From: Pseudomonas laurentiana
GTDB lineage: Bacteria; Pseudomonadota; Gammaproteobacteria; Pseudomonadales; Pseudomonadaceae
Direction: 5' to 3'
Length of the DNA stretch: 64,000 nt
Assembly (NCBI RefSeq): GCF_014648275.1
Contig: NZ_BMQU01000012.1
Span: forward strand, 62,001-126,000
The notes below the pieces were generated by a model. It was not told where the DNA came from, made no database searches, and was given only the letters and a program-made list of their open reading frames with translations. Shown in pieces: positions 1-11,031 of the stretch. The position numbers and the translations under genes are program-made. Within the stretch, counting starts at the first letter, position 1. The number at the start of each line of letters is the position of its first letter.

Positions 1-11
1 CAAGGGACCTC

Positions 12-2471
12 ATGAAGGGAAATCGGACTCTCGAAGCGCCAAGGTTGCTGGGCATCATTTGGCCATTTGTCGCAGTCGTGCTGTTTCAGGCGTTGCTGGG
101 CAGCATCAGCCTGTACGCGCTGTCGGCTGTGCGGGGTTATGTGGGGGGCGAAAGCCTCTGGTCCAAGGGACAGAAGGACGCTATTTACTACCTTACGCTG
201 TATGCCGACAGTGGCGATCAGGCGGCGTTTGAGAAGTATCAGCGGGCTATTGCCGTGCCCATGGGCGGTCATGACCTGCGCACTGCGCTGGATTTGCCGA
301 CACCGGACATCGCCGCCGCTCGCAGGGGGATGTTGCAGGGCGGCAACCACCCCGATGACGTCTCCAGTGTGATCTGGTTGTACCTGAATTTCCGTCATGT
401 CAGTTACCTGGAAAAGGCGATTCAACTGTGGGCCGTTGGCGATGGCTTCGTGCAGCAAATCGACAGTCTTGCCCAGGAAATACGCCAAGGCTTTGCGCGC
501 GGTAAGGCTTCGGCCAAAAAGGTGGCCGACTGGAAGGCCAGGATTGCGGCGATCAACGAGGGAGTGGCCCCGGCCGCCAGTGCGTTCAGCGATGCCTTGA
601 GTGAGGGCTCGCGGGTGCTCCTGCGCCTGTTGCTGGTTACCAACCTGGCGACTGCATTGTTCCTGATTGCCCTGGCCTGGATGCGCTCGCACAAGCTGCT
701 GGCGCAGCGTCAAGCGTTTGCCAGTGCGCTACAGGCTGAAAAAGAGCGAGCGCAAGTGACCTTGGCATCGATCGGCGATGGTGTGATGACCACCGACGTC
801 GATGGCTGTATTACCTACATGAACCCGGCCGCTGAGCAGTTGACCCACTGGGATGCTCAGCAGGCGCAGGGTTTGCCTCTGGCGGCACTGTTCAATCTGC
901 TTGATGACAATGCCGAGAAGGACAGCCTGACGCTGATTGAGCACATCCTCAGTGGCACCCTGCATGAAGGCGGTGAGCATGCCAAGCTGATTCAGCGCCT
1001 TGATGGCAGCACCGTTTCCGTTGCTCTGGTAGGTGCACCGATTCTGAGCGAAGGGCGTGTCAGTGGCGTTGTGGTGGTATTGCATGACATGACGCAGGAG
1101 CGCCAGTACATCGCCAACCTGTCCTGGCAGGCGACCCATGATGCCCTGACGGGGTTGGCCAACCGCCGGGAGTTCGAGTACCGCCTGGAGCAAGCGCTCG
1201 CAGGCCTGAGTCGAAATGCGGCTCGCCATTCATTGCTGTTTCTGGATCTGGATCAGTTCAAGCTGGTCAACGATACCTGTGGCCACGCAGCGGGCGACGA
1301 GCTACTTCGGCACATTTGTGCAGTGCTCCAGGGCGGGCTGCGAGAAGGCGACACCTTGGCGCGCCTGGGGGGCGATGAGTTCGGCATCCTGCTGGAAAAC
1401 TGCCCGCTGGAGCAAGCCGAGCGGATTGCCGAGAACCTTCGCCAGATGGTGCAGAGCCTGCACTTTGTCTGGAAAGGGCGCCCTTTCATGACGACGGTCA
1501 GTATTGGCCTGGTGCACCTCAGCCAGCAACCCTCCACGTTGGAGGCATCGCTGCGGGCCGCTGATATGGCCTGCTACATGGCCAAGGAGAAGGGGCGCAA
1601 CCGCGTTCAGGTCTACCACGCCGATGACACCGAACTGTCCATGCGTTTCGGCGAAATGGCCTGGATTCAGCGTTTGCACGTCGCATTGGAAGAAAATCGC
1701 TTTTGCCTTTACTCCCAGGAAATTGCAGCGCTGGGTGAGTCGGGCAATGCCGGTGGGCATCTTGAGATTCTTTTGCGGCTGCACGATGAGAGCGGACGCG
1801 TCATTCTGCCTGACAGCTTTATTCCGGCGGCCGAGCGATACGGGCTGATGACCGCACTGGACCGCTGGGTCGTGCGTAACGTTTTCCAGGTCATTCGCCA
1901 GAGCCTGGATGAGCCGCATCAAGGGCCGTTGGCCATGTGTGCAATCAACCTGTCCGGTAGCAGCATTGGTGACGACAATTTCCTTGATTACCTGCATCGC
2001 ATGTTCACTGAATATGCGATACCACCGCAGTTGATCTGTTTTGAAATTACCGAAACCAGCGCCATTGCCAACCTGGGGAGCGCCATTCGCTTCATCAATG
2101 ATTTGAAGGGGTTGGGGTGCAGGTTCTCGCTCGATGACTTCTGCGCAGGCATGTCATCGTTCGCCTATTTGAAGCACTTGCCGGTAGATTTCTTGAAAAT
2201 CGACGGAAGTTTCGTCAAGGATATGCTGGATGACCCGATCAACCGGGCGATGGTCGAGGTGATCAACCACATTGGCCATGTCATGGGAAAACGCACCATC
2301 GCCGAGTTTGTCGAGACGCCGCTGATCGAACAGGCGTTGCGGGAAATTGGCGTGGACTACGCGCAGGGCTACCTCATTGAGCGCCCTGCCATGTTCACCT
2401 GCGATAGCCTGCGGCGCCAACGCACGGTAGAGCCTCCTCACATGCTGAAGGCGCCAGGCACCTTGCGCTGA
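12..2471 (+). CDS. Membrane PAS-GGDEF-EAL c-di-GMP turnover protein
   Basis: This 819-residue protein is an inner-membrane cyclic-di-GMP enzyme. A transmembrane helix near residues 12-35 and a second near 200-222 bracket a periplasmic sensor region that I do not recognise. A PAS domain follows (about 240-365), then a GGDEF domain with an intact GGDEF signature near residue 452. The EAL domain has its first motif as EIL near residue 583. Its other catalytic positions look present: the INLSG Asn, the FEITET Glu, the SLDDF Asp pair, the LKIDG Lys, AEFVE and AQGYL. Both synthesis and hydrolysis of c-di-GMP are therefore possible, although dual proteins often use only one activity. AGGGA lies just upstream of the ATG. 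The TenA-like gene starts 32 bases downstream on the same strand. The input signal cannot be read from the sequence. Confidence 0.93.
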   Translation: MKGNRTLEAPRLLGIIWPFVAVVLFQALLGSISLYALSAVRGYVGGESLWSKGQKDAIYYLTLYADSGDQAAFEKYQRAIAVPMGGHDLRTALDLPTPDIAAARRGMLQGGNHPDDVSSVIWLYLNFRHVSYLEKAIQLWAVGDGFVQQIDSLAQEIRQGFARGKASAKKVADWKARIAAINEGVAPAASAFSDALSEGSRVLLRLLLVTNLATALFLIALAWMRSHKLLAQRQAFASALQAEKERAQVTLASIGDGVMTTDVDGCITYMNPAAEQLTHWDAQQAQGLPLAALFNLLDDNAEKDSLTLIEHILSGTLHEGGEHAKLIQRLDGSTVSVALVGAPILSEGRVSGVVVVLHDMTQERQYIANLSWQATHDALTGLANRREFEYRLEQALAGLSRNAARHSLLFLDLDQFKLVNDTCGHAAGDELLRHICAVLQGGLREGDTLARLGGDEFGILLENCPLEQAERIAENLRQMVQSLHFVWKGRPFMTTVSIGLVHLSQQPSTLEASLRAADMACYMAKEKGRNRVQVYHADDTELSMRFGEMAWIQRLHVALEENRFCLYSQEIAALGESGNAGGHLEILLRLHDESGRVILPDSFIPAAERYGLMTALDRWVVRNVFQVIRQSLDEPHQGPLAMCAINLSGSSIGDDNFLDYLHRMFTEYAIPPQLICFEITETSAIANLGSAIRFINDLKGLGCRFSLDDFCAGMSSFAYLKHLPVDFLKIDGSFVKDMLDDPINRAMVEVINHIGHVMGKRTIAEFVETPLIEQALREIGVDYAQGYLIERPAMFTCDSLRRQRTVEPPHMLKAPGTLR

Positions 2472-2503
2472 ACGTCGACAATCACAAGGAAAAGGAGCTG
2501 ACA

Positions 2504-3298
2504 GTGAGTGACGCATTTGTTCGAATCGGCCCGTTGATGGACCCCGCCAGTTACCCGCTTTGGGCTCAGCAGTTGATTGAAGCCTGCAGCGAGAGTAAAC
2601 GAAAGGTGGTCGAACACGAGCTTTACCAGCGCATGCGAGACAACCGTCTGGGCGCCCGAACGATGCGTCAGTACTTGATTGGTGGCTGGCCGGTGGTTGA
2701 ACAGTTTGCGTTGTACATGGCGCAAAACCTGACCAAGACCCGCTTTGCCCGCCATCCTGGTGAAGACATGGCGCGTCGTTGGCTGATGCGCAACATTCGT
2801 GTTGAACTCAATCATGCCGATTATTGGCTGAACTGGTGCCATGCCCATGGCATCAGCCTTGACGATTTGCAGGCCCAGCAAGTGCCGGCAGATCTGCAGG
2901 CCTTGAGTCACTGGTGCTGGCACACAAGCTCGGCGGACCCGCTGATCATTGCCATTGCAGCGACCAACTATGCCATTGAAGGGGCTACCGGTGAGTGGGC
3001 GGCCCTGGTCTGTTCGACCGGCACCTATGCCGAGGCGTTCCCTGAGGATCAGCGCAAGCGCGCCATGAAGTGGCTGAAAATGCACGCCCAGTACGACGAT
3101 GCGCACCCTTGGGAGGCGCTGGACATCATTTGCACGTTGGCCGGCAACAATCCGTCCAGGGCCTTGCAGGCCGAGCTGCGTCAGGCTATCTGCAAGAGTT
3201 ATGAATACATGCACCTGTTCCTTGAGCGCTGCATGCAACTGGAAGTGTCACAGGAGCGCCAGAGCCCCCGCGAGCGGATGGCTCTGGTTCAAGGCTGA
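2504..3298 (+). CDS. TenA/PqqC-like heme-oxygenase-fold protein
   Basis: This is a 264-residue, all-helical protein of the TenA/THI-4/PqqC superfamily. It is often labelled a TenA family transcriptional regulator in Pseudomonas, but no DNA-binding domain is visible. Candidate metal or substrate ligands include the pattern VELNHADYW around residue 105 and the Glu/His positions in AIEGATGEWAAL and HAQYDDAHPWEAL. Iron-dependent relatives of this fold oxidise small substrates; the substrate here is unknown. The start is GTG, chosen because GGAG lies 6 bases upstream. The gene follows the GGDEF-EAL gene closely and ends 3 bases from the convergent yciK stop, leaving no room for a separate terminator. 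Confidence 0.82.
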   Translation: MSDAFVRIGPLMDPASYPLWAQQLIEACSESKRKVVEHELYQRMRDNRLGARTMRQYLIGGWPVVEQFALYMAQNLTKTRFARHPGEDMARRWLMRNIRVELNHADYWLNWCHAHGISLDDLQAQQVPADLQALSHWCWHTSSADPLIIAIAATNYAIEGATGEWAALVCSTGTYAEAFPEDQRKRAMKWLKMHAQYDDAHPWEALDIICTLAGNNPSRALQAELRQAICKSYEYMHLFLERCMQLEVSQERQSPRERMALVQG

Positions 3299-3301
3299 GG
3301 C

Positions 3302-4042
3302 TTACTGGGCGTCGAACGCCTGGCCGTTGATGCCGGTGCTGTCAGGGCCCATCAGGTACAGATAGACCGGCATGATGTCGGCAGGCAGCGGGTTGCTTTC
3401 CGGATTTTCACCCGGGTAGGCCTGGGCGCGCATGCTGGTGCGGGTTGCACCTGGGTTGACACTGTTGGCGCGCACAGGAGCAACACCTTCCAGCTCATCT
3501 GCCAGGGTTTGCATCAGGCCTTCGGTGGCGAACTTCGATACGCCATAGGCGCCCCAGTAAGCACGGCCTTTGCGGCCAACACTGCTGGAGGTGAAGATCA
3601 CCGAAGCATCCTGCGACAGCTTCAGCAGCGGCAGCAGGGTACTGGTCAGCATGAACGTGGCATTCACGTTGATATGCATTACCCGCATGAAGTTGTCGCC
3701 GGACAGCTGCTCGATCGGTGTGCGCGGGCCGATGATCGAGGCGTTGTGCAGCAGGCCGTCGAGCCGGCCGAACTCATTTTCGATCATGACTGCCAGTTCG
3801 TCGTACTGGTGCGGCAGGGCCGTTTCCAGATTGAACGGAATAACCACGGGTTGTGGGTGCCCGGCAGCTTCGATTTCGTCATAGACCTGGGTCAGGTTGG
3901 CTTCGGTCTTGCCCAGCAGCAGTACCGTTGCGCCGTGCGCGGCGAAGCTCTTGGCAGCGGCTGCGCCGATACCGCGACCGGCGCCAGTGACAAGGATGAC
4001 CCGGTCTTTGAGCAGGTTGGGGCGGGCGGAGTAGTCGAACAT
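3302..4042 (-). CDS. yciK: YciK-family short-chain oxidoreductase
   Basis: This 246-residue classical SDR has the cofactor motif TGAGRGIG near residue 20. The NAS of the NAG-type motif lies near residue 100, a catalytic Ser sits in IFTSSSVGRK, and the active-site pair is in YGVSK. It matches the YciK group of NAD(P)-dependent oxidoreductases, whose physiological substrate is not firmly established. It is the last gene of a leftward set: MTA/SAH deaminase, ubiG, mupP, yciK. The gap to mupP is 25 bases, so co-transcription is likely. It converges on the TenA-like gene. Confidence 0.9.
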   Translation of the reverse strand: MFDYSARPNLLKDRVILVTGAGRGIGAAAAKSFAAHGATVLLLGKTEANLTQVYDEIEAAGHPQPVVIPFNLETALPHQYDELAVMIENEFGRLDGLLHNASIIGPRTPIEQLSGDNFMRVMHINVNATFMLTSTLLPLLKLSQDASVIFTSSSVGRKGRAYWGAYGVSKFATEGLMQTLADELEGVAPVRANSVNPGATRTSMRAQAYPGENPESNPLPADIMPVYLYLMGPDSTGINGQAFDAQ

Positions 4043-4067
4043 GGTGTTTACCTCTAAATAGTCGCTA

Positions 4068-4745
4068 TCAGCAGCCGCAGAGCGCGCTGTCGATCACCTT
4101 GCGCAGTTCCAGTGGATGGTCGACTACCACGTCTGCACCCCAGTTGTTGGGGTTGTCCTCGGGGTGAATGTAGCCATAGCGTACGGCGGCAGTCCGGGTG
4201 CCGGCATCACGGCCCGACTCGATATCCCGCAGGTCGTCGCCCACGAACAGCACGCTGGCCGGGTCCAGATTCAGGGTTTTGCAGGCCAGGATCAGCGGCT
4301 CAGGGTCGGGTTTGCTGTTTGTCACGTGATCCGGGCAGATCAGCAGCGCCGAACGCTCGGCCAGGCCGAGCTGTTGCATGATCGGTTCGGCGAAGCGCAC
4401 CGGCTTGTTGGTGACCACGCCCCACAGCAGGTTGCCTTTCTCGATGTCGGCCAGCAGTTCGGCCATGCCGTCGAACAGGCAGCTGTGAACAGCACAGTTA
4501 CTCTGATAGCGCTCCAGAAACTCCAGGCGCAGGGCCTCGAATTCTACCGCTGCGGGGTCCAGCTCGAAGGTTGCGGAAACCATGGCCCGGGCGCCGCCGG
4601 AAATCACATCACGGATTCTCTGTTCGTCTACAGGGGGCAGGCCGCGGTCGGCCAGCATGGCCTGGCAGATGGCGACGAAGTCCGGCGCCGTATCCAGCAA
4701 GGTGCCATCCATGTCGAAAAGTACGGCTCGCAAACGCATGCTCAT
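4068..4745 (-). CDS. mupP: N-acetylmuramic acid 6-phosphate phosphatase MupP (HAD family)
   Basis: This 225-residue HAD subfamily IA phosphatase has motif [10 protein letters not shown], motif II VVTNKP, motif III with the Lys of SKPDPEPL, and motif [12 protein letters not shown]. It is commonly annotated as phosphoglycolate phosphatase. In Pseudomonas the homologue next to ubiG and yciK is MupP, which dephosphorylates MurNAc-6-phosphate in the peptidoglycan recycling route that bypasses de novo UDP-MurNAc synthesis and affects fosfomycin resistance. The assignment rests on this synteny together with the family. The start codon overlaps the ubiG stop (ATGA), which points to translational coupling. 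Confidence 0.88.
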   Translation of the reverse strand: MSMRLRAVLFDMDGTLLDTAPDFVAICQAMLADRGLPPVDEQRIRDVISGGARAMVSATFELDPAAVEFEALRLEFLERYQSNCAVHSCLFDGMAELLADIEKGNLLWGVVTNKPVRFAEPIMQQLGLAERSALLICPDHVTNSKPDPEPLILACKTLNLDPASVLFVGDDLRDIESGRDAGTRTAAVRYGYIHPEDNPNNWGADVVVDHPLELRKVIDSALCGC

Positions 4746-5440
4746 TCCTCGCGCAGGGTTTGAATCATGTAATTGACGTCGACATCGGCCGCCAGCTTGT
4801 AGTGCTTGGTCAGCGGGTTGTAGGTCAGGCCGATGATGTCCTTGACGCTCAGGCCGGCTTCACGGCTCCAGGCGCCCAGTTCGGAAGGGCGGATGAACTT
4901 CTTGAAGTCATGGGTGCCGCGTGGCAGCAGCTTCATGATGTACTCGGCGCCGATGATCGCGAACAGGTAGGCCTTGGGGTTGCGGTTGATGGTCGAGAAG
5001 AACACCTGGCCACCCGGCTTGACCATGCGATAGCACGCGCGAATGACCGAGGAAGGATCCGGTACGTGCTCCAGCATCTCCAGGCAGGTGACCACATCGA
5101 ACTGGCCCGGCATCTCTTCTGCAAGTGCCTCGGCAGTGATCTGCCGGTACTCGACGTTGACGCCCGACTCCAACTGGTGCAGTTGGGCGACGGCCAGCGG
5201 TGCTTCACCCATGTCGATACCGGTGACGGTTGCGCCACGTTGGGCCATTGCTTCGCTGAGAATGCCACCGCCACAGCCAACATCAAGCACCTTCTTGCCG
5301 GCCAGCTTGACGCGCTCGTCAATCCAGTTGACCCGCAGCGGGTTGATGTCGTGCAGCGGTTTGAACTCGCTTTCGCGGTCCCACCAGCGGTGGGCGAGGG
5401 CTTCGAATTTGGCGATTTCAGCGTGGTCGACGTTGCTCAT
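4742..5440 (-). CDS. ubiG: Ubiquinone biosynthesis O-methyltransferase UbiG
   Basis: UbiG is the SAM-dependent methyltransferase that carries out both O-methylation steps of ubiquinone synthesis. The 232-residue protein has the class I SAM-binding motif [15 protein letters not shown], with the acidic ribose-binding residue following in TGIDMGE. Typical UbiG segments [12 protein letters not shown] and LEHVPDP are present. Length is normal for the family. It sits between the upstream MTA/SAH deaminase (60-base gap) and mupP (4-base overlap). Association with the SAH/MTA enzyme fits methyl-group metabolism, but that link is inference. Confidence 0.95.
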   Translation of the reverse strand: MSNVDHAEIAKFEALAHRWWDRESEFKPLHDINPLRVNWIDERVKLAGKKVLDVGCGGGILSEAMAQRGATVTGIDMGEAPLAVAQLHQLESGVNVEYRQITAEALAEEMPGQFDVVTCLEMLEHVPDPSSVIRACYRMVKPGGQVFFSTINRNPKAYLFAIIGAEYIMKLLPRGTHDFKKFIRPSELGAWSREAGLSVKDIIGLTYNPLTKHYKLAADVDVNYMIQTLREE

Positions 5441-5500
5441 GGAACAGTCCTCTGAAGCTTCAATAATGCGTTACGGGTCGGCAGCGTGGCTGCAGACGGG

Positions 5501-6832
5501 TTATTCGTGATGGCCGCCGATGCGCTGGCCCCAGGCGCGCGCAGTGGCATTCAGGGCCTGTTCGTCCAGGCGCGTCAGGCGCCGCTCGTCCAGCAGTTGC
5601 TTGCCGTTGACCCAGACGTGCTTCACACAGTCGCGGCCGCAGGCGTAGATCAGTTGCGAAACCGGATCGTAGACTGGCTGCTGAGCCAGGCCCGAAAGGT
5701 CGAAGACGGTCAGGTCGGCGGCCTTGCCCAGTTCAAGGGAGCCGGTAATGGCTTCAAGGCCCAGGGCGCGTGCGCCATTGAGGGTCGCCATGCGCAAGGC
5801 GCGGTGAGCGTCCAGCGCAGTGGCCGAACCCGCGACAGCCTTGGCCAGCAAGGCGGCAGTGCGGGTTTCGCCGAGCAGATCGAGGTCGTTGTTGCTGGCC
5901 GCGCCATCGGTGCCCACGGCAACGTTGACACCTGCTTGCCACAAGCGTTCGACCGGGCAGAAACCACTGGCGAGCTTCAGGTTCGATTCCGGGCAGTGCA
6001 CAACACTGGTGTTGCTTTCTACCAGCAGTGCCAGGTCTTCGTCGCTGACCTGGGTCATGTGCACCGCCTGCAGGCGTGGACCCAGCAGGCCGAGGCGTGC
6101 CAGGCGTGCCAGGGGGCGCTCGCCATGCTGCTCAAGCGACTGCTGGACCTCGAAAGCGGTTTCCTGGATGTGCATGTGAATCGGCGCGTCCAGTTCCTCG
6201 GCGATCACCCGGATCTTCTCGAGGTTCTCGTCGTTCACCGTATAGGGGGCATGCGGGCCGAGGGCCACGGTAATGCGTGGATGGTGGCGCAGGTCGCCAA
6301 ACAGCTCGACCCCCAGGTGCAGCGCTTCATCAGTATTGCGTGCGCCGGGGATCGGGAAGTCCAGCAGGGGAATGGCGATCTGGGCGCGAATACCACTCTC
6401 GTGTACACGCTCGCTGGCGATCTTCGGGAAAAAATACATGTCCGAGAAACAGGTAATCCCCCCCTTGATCTGCTCGGCGATGGCAAGGTCAGTGCCGTCA
6501 CGAACGAAGTCCTCATCGACCCAGCGACCCTCGGCCGGCCAGATGTGTTCTTCGAGCCAGGTCATCAATGGCAGGTCGTCGGCCAGGCCGCGGAACAGGG
6601 ACATCGCGGCGTGGCCGTGCGCGTTGATCAGGCCGGGGCTGAGCAGGCAGTCCGGCAACTCGCGGATTTCTCCGGCGTCGTGGCGCAGCGCTTCGTCGCG
6701 CGGGCCAATGAATGCGACCTTGCCATCCCGGATACCCAGGCCGTAGTCCTTGAATACCACCCCGGCCGGTTCGACGGGCACCAGCCAGGTTGGCAGGAGC
6801 AGCAGGTCGAGGGGGGCGGAAAGCTTGGGCAT
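5501..6832 (-). CDS. mtaD: 5'-methylthioadenosine / S-adenosylhomocysteine deaminase
   Basis: This 443-residue amidohydrolase belongs to the TrzA/ATZ/MtaD family. Metal-binding signatures are the HGH of [11 protein letters not shown], the His of HMHIQET, and the Asp of [13 protein letters not shown]. In P. aeruginosa the equivalent enzyme (PA3170), divergent from mtnA, deaminates methylthioadenosine to methylthioinosine, which a phosphorylase then splits to feed MtnA. The same divergent arrangement is seen here, with a 108-base shared promoter region. It is the first gene of the leftward operon that includes ubiG and mupP. Whether MTA or SAH is preferred cannot be read from the sequence. Confidence 0.88.
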   Translation of the reverse strand: MPKLSAPLDLLLLPTWLVPVEPAGVVFKDYGLGIRDGKVAFIGPRDEALRHDAGEIRELPDCLLSPGLINAHGHAAMSLFRGLADDLPLMTWLEEHIWPAEGRWVDEDFVRDGTDLAIAEQIKGGITCFSDMYFFPKIASERVHESGIRAQIAIPLLDFPIPGARNTDEALHLGVELFGDLRHHPRITVALGPHAPYTVNDENLEKIRVIAEELDAPIHMHIQETAFEVQQSLEQHGERPLARLARLGLLGPRLQAVHMTQVSDEDLALLVESNTSVVHCPESNLKLASGFCPVERLWQAGVNVAVGTDGAASNNDLDLLGETRTAALLAKAVAGSATALDAHRALRMATLNGARALGLEAITGSLELGKAADLTVFDLSGLAQQPVYDPVSQLIYACGRDCVKHVWVNGKQLLDERRLTRLDEQALNATARAWGQRIGGHHE

Positions 6833-6940
6833 GGCAGGAATTCCAAGGACTAAAGGAGTAAGGGCGAAGTATACCCGAGCGCCCGCGCCTGGGGATCGTT
6901 ATAATCATTCGCTTTTGATGTCCGAAGGGTGGGGTGAGTC

Positions 6941-8017
6941 ATGCGCGATCGACTATTGGCTGCAGAGAAGGTAAAGGCCATCGATTGGCGAGACGGTGCC
7001 TTGTACCTGCTTGACCAGCGCATTCTGCCGGCTGAGGAAGTCTGGCTGGCGTATGCCGATGCGCGTGGCGTGGCCGAAGCGATTCGTTCAATGGTCGTGC
7101 GCGGCGCGCCCGCAATCGGTATCAGTGCGGCGTACGGCATTGTCCTGGCGGTGCGCCAGCGCCTGGCTGCGGGTGGCGACTGGAAAGCCGCGCTGGAAGA
7201 AGATTTCACCGTGCTGGCTGAGTCACGGCCGACCGCCGTCAACCTGTTCTGGGCGCTGAACCGCATGCGTGAGCGCCTGGAGCGGCTCAAGAGCACTGAC
7301 GATCCGTTGGCAGTCATGGAAGCCGAGGCCATCTCTATTCATGAGAGTGACCGCGAGGCCAACCTGACCATGGCTCAGTTGGGGGTCGAGCTGATCCGCA
7401 AGCATCAGGGCAGCGAGCAGGCGGTACTGACCCACTGCAACACCGGCGCGCTGGCGACAGGTGGTTTTGGTACCGCCCTGGGCGTGATTCGCGGTGCCTG
7501 GCTGGAAGGCATGATCGAACGGGTCTATGCCGATGAAACCCGGCCCTGGCTGCAAGGCTCGCGGCTGACTGCCTGGGAGTTGGCCAACGAAGGTATCCCG
7601 GTGACCCTGAATGCCGATTCGGCGGCCGCTCACCTGATGAAGACCAAGGGTATTACCTGGGTCATCGTCGGAGCAGATCGCATTACCGCCAATGGTGACG
7701 TGGCCAACAAGATCGGTACTTACCAGCTGGCCGTGAACGCCATGCACCATGGCGTGCGCTTCATGGTGGTAGCGCCAAGCTCGACCATCGACATGAGCCT
7801 GGCCAGCGGTGACGACATTCCGATTGAAGAGCGTGCCGGCAGTGAGTTGCTGGAGGTTGGCGGGCAGCGCGTCGGTGCCGATGTCGATGCCTTCAACCCG
7901 GTGTTTGACGTGACCCCGGCGGACCTGATCGACGCCATCGTTACCGAGAAAGGTGTCGTCGAGCGCCCGGATACCGCGAAGATGACCCAGTTGATGTGTC
8001 GCAAGCGCCTGCATTGA
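6941..8017 (+). CDS. mtnA: Methylthioribose-1-phosphate isomerase MtnA
   Basis: This 358-residue protein of the eIF2B-like family converts 5-methylthioribose-1-phosphate to methylthioribulose-1-phosphate in methionine salvage. Diagnostic segments are [15 protein letters not shown], the catalytic Cys in [18 protein letters not shown], and the catalytic Asp region in [18 protein letters not shown]. Length is normal. It diverges from the MTA/SAH deaminase gene, so the two steps that surround MTI phosphorolysis share one intergenic region. About 270 bases separate it from gyrA. Confidence 0.95.
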   Translation: MRDRLLAAEKVKAIDWRDGALYLLDQRILPAEEVWLAYADARGVAEAIRSMVVRGAPAIGISAAYGIVLAVRQRLAAGGDWKAALEEDFTVLAESRPTAVNLFWALNRMRERLERLKSTDDPLAVMEAEAISIHESDREANLTMAQLGVELIRKHQGSEQAVLTHCNTGALATGGFGTALGVIRGAWLEGMIERVYADETRPWLQGSRLTAWELANEGIPVTLNADSAAAHLMKTKGITWVIVGADRITANGDVANKIGTYQLAVNAMHHGVRFMVVAPSSTIDMSLASGDDIPIEERAGSELLEVGGQRVGADVDAFNPVFDVTPADLIDAIVTEKGVVERPDTAKMTQLMCRKRLH

Positions 8018-8286
8018 CTGAGTGGCTCCTGAAGGCCTTCATCGCCGCGGGTGCTAGGGTGCCTGCACCAGCGGCGCTTTGCCGTACTCCCAAGCCCTCG
8101 GCGACTGTGGTAACATCCGACGGTTTCCAAGACTGCCCAATTTGGCTGTCTTTACTGCGCAGATCCATGGCTTAACTCGTTGATTTGTCGTAAGTCGTTG
8201 CAGGGCAGCAGCTTTGCGGCGGCGAGCTTCGTTCGTCCGATCATGGATGTGGCGGAGTTTCACCAGAAAAAGGAATCAGGCTTCTC

Positions 8287-10938
8287 ATGGGCGAACTGGC
8301 CAAAGAAATCCTCCCGGTCAATATCGAAGACGAACTGAGACAGTCCTACCTCGACTACGCGATGAGCGTCATTGTCGGGCGAGCACTGCCCGATGCGCGT
8401 GATGGCTTGAAGCCCGTGCATCGTCGTGTTCTGTTTGCGATGAGCGAGCTGGGTAACGACTGGAACAAACCGTACAAGAAATCTGCCCGTGTGGTCGGTG
8501 ACGTAATCGGTAAGTATCACCCTCACGGTGACACGGCGGTCTACGACACCATCGTACGTATGGCTCAGCCTTTCTCCCTGCGCTACCTGCTGGTCGATGG
8601 CCAGGGTAACTTCGGTTCGGTCGACGGCGATAACGCGGCCGCGATGCGTTACACCGAAGTGCGCATGACCAAGCTGGCCCACGAGCTGTTGGCCGACCTG
8701 CACAAGGAAACCGTCGACTGGGTGCCCAACTACGACGGCACCGAGCAGATCCCGGCGGTCATGCCGACCCGCATCCCGAACCTGCTGGTCAACGGTTCCA
8801 GTGGTATCGCCGTGGGCATGGCGACCAACATTCCGCCACATAACCTGAGCGAAGTCATCGACGGTTGCCTGGCGCTGATCGATAACGCGGACATCACGGT
8901 CGATGAGCTGATGCAGTTCATCCCGGGCCCGGACTTCCCGACTGCCGCAATCATCAACGGCCGTGCCGGCATCATCGAGGCCTACCGCACAGGTCGTGGC
9001 CGCATTTACATGCGTGCCCGTTCTACCGTCGAAGACATCGACAAGGTCGGTGGCCGTCAGCAGATCGTGATCACCGAGCTGCCGTACCAGTTGAACAAGG
9101 CGCGGCTGATCGAAAAGATCGCCGAGCTGGTCAAGGAAAAGAAACTCGAAGGTATCACCGAGCTGCGCGACGAGTCCGACAAGGACGGTATGCGCATCGT
9201 GATCGAGCTGCGTCGTGGCGAGGTGCCTGAGGTCATTCTCAACAACCTCTATGCCCAGACCCAGCTGCAAAGCGTGTTCGGGATCAACGTTGTTGCCCTG
9301 ATCGACGGCCAGCCAAAGGTTCTCAACCTCAAGGAGCTGCTCGAGGCGTTCGTTCGTCACCGCCGCGAAGTGGTTACCCGCCGTACCGTCTTTGAGCTTC
9401 GCAAGGCCCGTGAACGTGGTCATATCCTTGAAGGTCAGGCCGTTGCCCTGTCCAACATCGACCCGGTAATCGCCTTGATCAAGGCATCGCCAACCCCGTC
9501 CGAGGCCAAGGAAGCGCTGATCAGCACCCCTTGGGAGTCCAGTGCCGTGCAGGTCATGGTCGAGCGCGCCGGCGCCGATTCCTGCCGTCCGGAAAACCTC
9601 GACGAGCAATACGGCCTGCGCGACGGCAAGTACTTCCTGTCGCCGGAACAGGCCCAGGCTATCCTTGACCTGCGTCTGCACCGCCTGACAGGCCTGGAGC
9701 ACGAGAAGCTGCTGGCCGAGTACCAGGAGATCCTCAATCAGATCGGCGAACTGATCCGCATCCTCAATAGCGCTGAGCGCTTGATGGAAGTGATCCGCGA
9801 AGAGCTGGAACTGATCCGTGCCGAATACGGCGACGTGCGCCGCACCGAGATTCTCGACGCGCGCCTCGACCTGACCCTGGGTGACATGATTCCGGAAGAA
9901 GACCGGGTCGTGACCATCTCCCACGGCGGCTACGCCAAGACCCAGCCGCTGGCGGCCTACCAGGCTCAGCGTCGCGGTGGTAAAGGCAAATCGGCGACTG
10001 GCGTCAAGGACGAGGACTACATTTCGCACCTGCTGGTTGCCAACAGCCACACCACGCTGCTGCTGTTCTCCAGCAAGGGCAAGGTGTACTGGCTGAAAAC
10101 CTACGAAATCCCTGAGGCCTCGCGTGCCGCCCGCGGTCGTCCGCTGGTCAACCTGCTGCCGCTGGATGAGGGTGAGCACATCACCACCATGCTGCCGGTC
10201 GAGGAGTACACCGAAGGCCACTTCATCTTCATGGCAACCGCCAACGGTACCGTGAAGAAGACCCCGCTGGAGCAGTTCAGTCGTCAGCGTAGCGTTGGCC
10301 TGATCGCGCTGGAACTGGACGAGGGCGATATCCTGATTTCCGCTTCCATTACCGATGGCGAGCGTGAGGTCATGCTGTTCTCCGACGCGGGCAAGGTGAC
10401 ACGCTTCAAAGAGTCCGACGTACGTGCCATGGGCCGTACCGCGCGCGGAGTGCGCGGCATGCGCCTGGCTGAAGGTCAGAAACTGATCTCGATGATCATT
10501 CCGGAGGAGGGCAGCCAGATCCTCACCGCGTCCGAGCGTGGCTACGGCAAGCGTACGGCGATCACCGAGTTTCCAGAGTACAAGCGCGGTGGCCAAGGTG
10601 TAATCGCCATGGTCAGCAACGAGCGTAACGGCCGTCTGGTCGGTGCAGTTCAGGTGCAGGATGGTGAAGAGATCATGCTGATCTCCGACCAGGGCACCCT
10701 GGTTCGCACCCGGGTCAGCGAAGTCTCCAGCCTGGGTCGTAATACCCAGGGCGTAACCTTGATCAAGCTGGCGAGCGACGAGACCCTGGTGGGCCTTGAG
10801 CGCGTACAGGAGCCTTCCGAAGAGGAGGGTGACGAAGAAGGTTACGAGGGTGAGGCCGACGCCGTCGTTGATATCGATGTCGATGCAGACGTTGATGCTG
10901 GCGCAGATGCGGATACAGAAGAAGCGCCGCAGGAATAG
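8287..10938 (+). CDS. gyrA: DNA gyrase subunit A
   Basis: This 883-residue gyrase A subunit has the catalytic Tyr in [10 protein letters not shown] and the GyrA box QRRGGKG at the start of the C-terminal beta-pinwheel, needed for DNA wrapping. The quinolone-resistance region reads [13 protein letters not shown], with Thr at the Ser83 position and Asp at 87. This is the normal Pseudomonas state, so no classical target resistance mutation is seen. The C-terminus ends in a long acidic tail rich in Glu, Asp and Ala from about residue 835. The start ATG has AAAAAGGAA shortly upstream. Confidence 0.98.
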   Translation: MGELAKEILPVNIEDELRQSYLDYAMSVIVGRALPDARDGLKPVHRRVLFAMSELGNDWNKPYKKSARVVGDVIGKYHPHGDTAVYDTIVRMAQPFSLRYLLVDGQGNFGSVDGDNAAAMRYTEVRMTKLAHELLADLHKETVDWVPNYDGTEQIPAVMPTRIPNLLVNGSSGIAVGMATNIPPHNLSEVIDGCLALIDNADITVDELMQFIPGPDFPTAAIINGRAGIIEAYRTGRGRIYMRARSTVEDIDKVGGRQQIVITELPYQLNKARLIEKIAELVKEKKLEGITELRDESDKDGMRIVIELRRGEVPEVILNNLYAQTQLQSVFGINVVALIDGQPKVLNLKELLEAFVRHRREVVTRRTVFELRKARERGHILEGQAVALSNIDPVIALIKASPTPSEAKEALISTPWESSAVQVMVERAGADSCRPENLDEQYGLRDGKYFLSPEQAQAILDLRLHRLTGLEHEKLLAEYQEILNQIGELIRILNSAERLMEVIREELELIRAEYGDVRRTEILDARLDLTLGDMIPEEDRVVTISHGGYAKTQPLAAYQAQRRGGKGKSATGVKDEDYISHLLVANSHTTLLLFSSKGKVYWLKTYEIPEASRAARGRPLVNLLPLDEGEHITTMLPVEEYTEGHFIFMATANGTVKKTPLEQFSRQRSVGLIALELDEGDILISASITDGEREVMLFSDAGKVTRFKESDVRAMGRTARGVRGMRLAEGQKLISMIIPEEGSQILTASERGYGKRTAITEFPEYKRGGQGVIAMVSNERNGRLVGAVQVQDGEEIMLISDQGTLVRTRVSEVSSLGRNTQGVTLIKLASDETLVGLERVQEPSEEEGDEEGYEGEADAVVDIDVDADVDAGADADTEEAPQE

Positions 10939-11031
10939 TGTAAACGCGGATTTTATGTGGGAGGGCCTGCGCGGCTGGCAATCGGCCTCGCAGCGAATCC
11001 CGCAGACATCAAGAGCAGAGCGAGAGTGGAT

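Noticed and set aside
5486-6853. A 455-codon plus-strand frame over the MTA/SAH deaminase gene
   Set aside because: The minus strand carries a complete amidohydrolase with metal ligands; the plus frame has no similarity.
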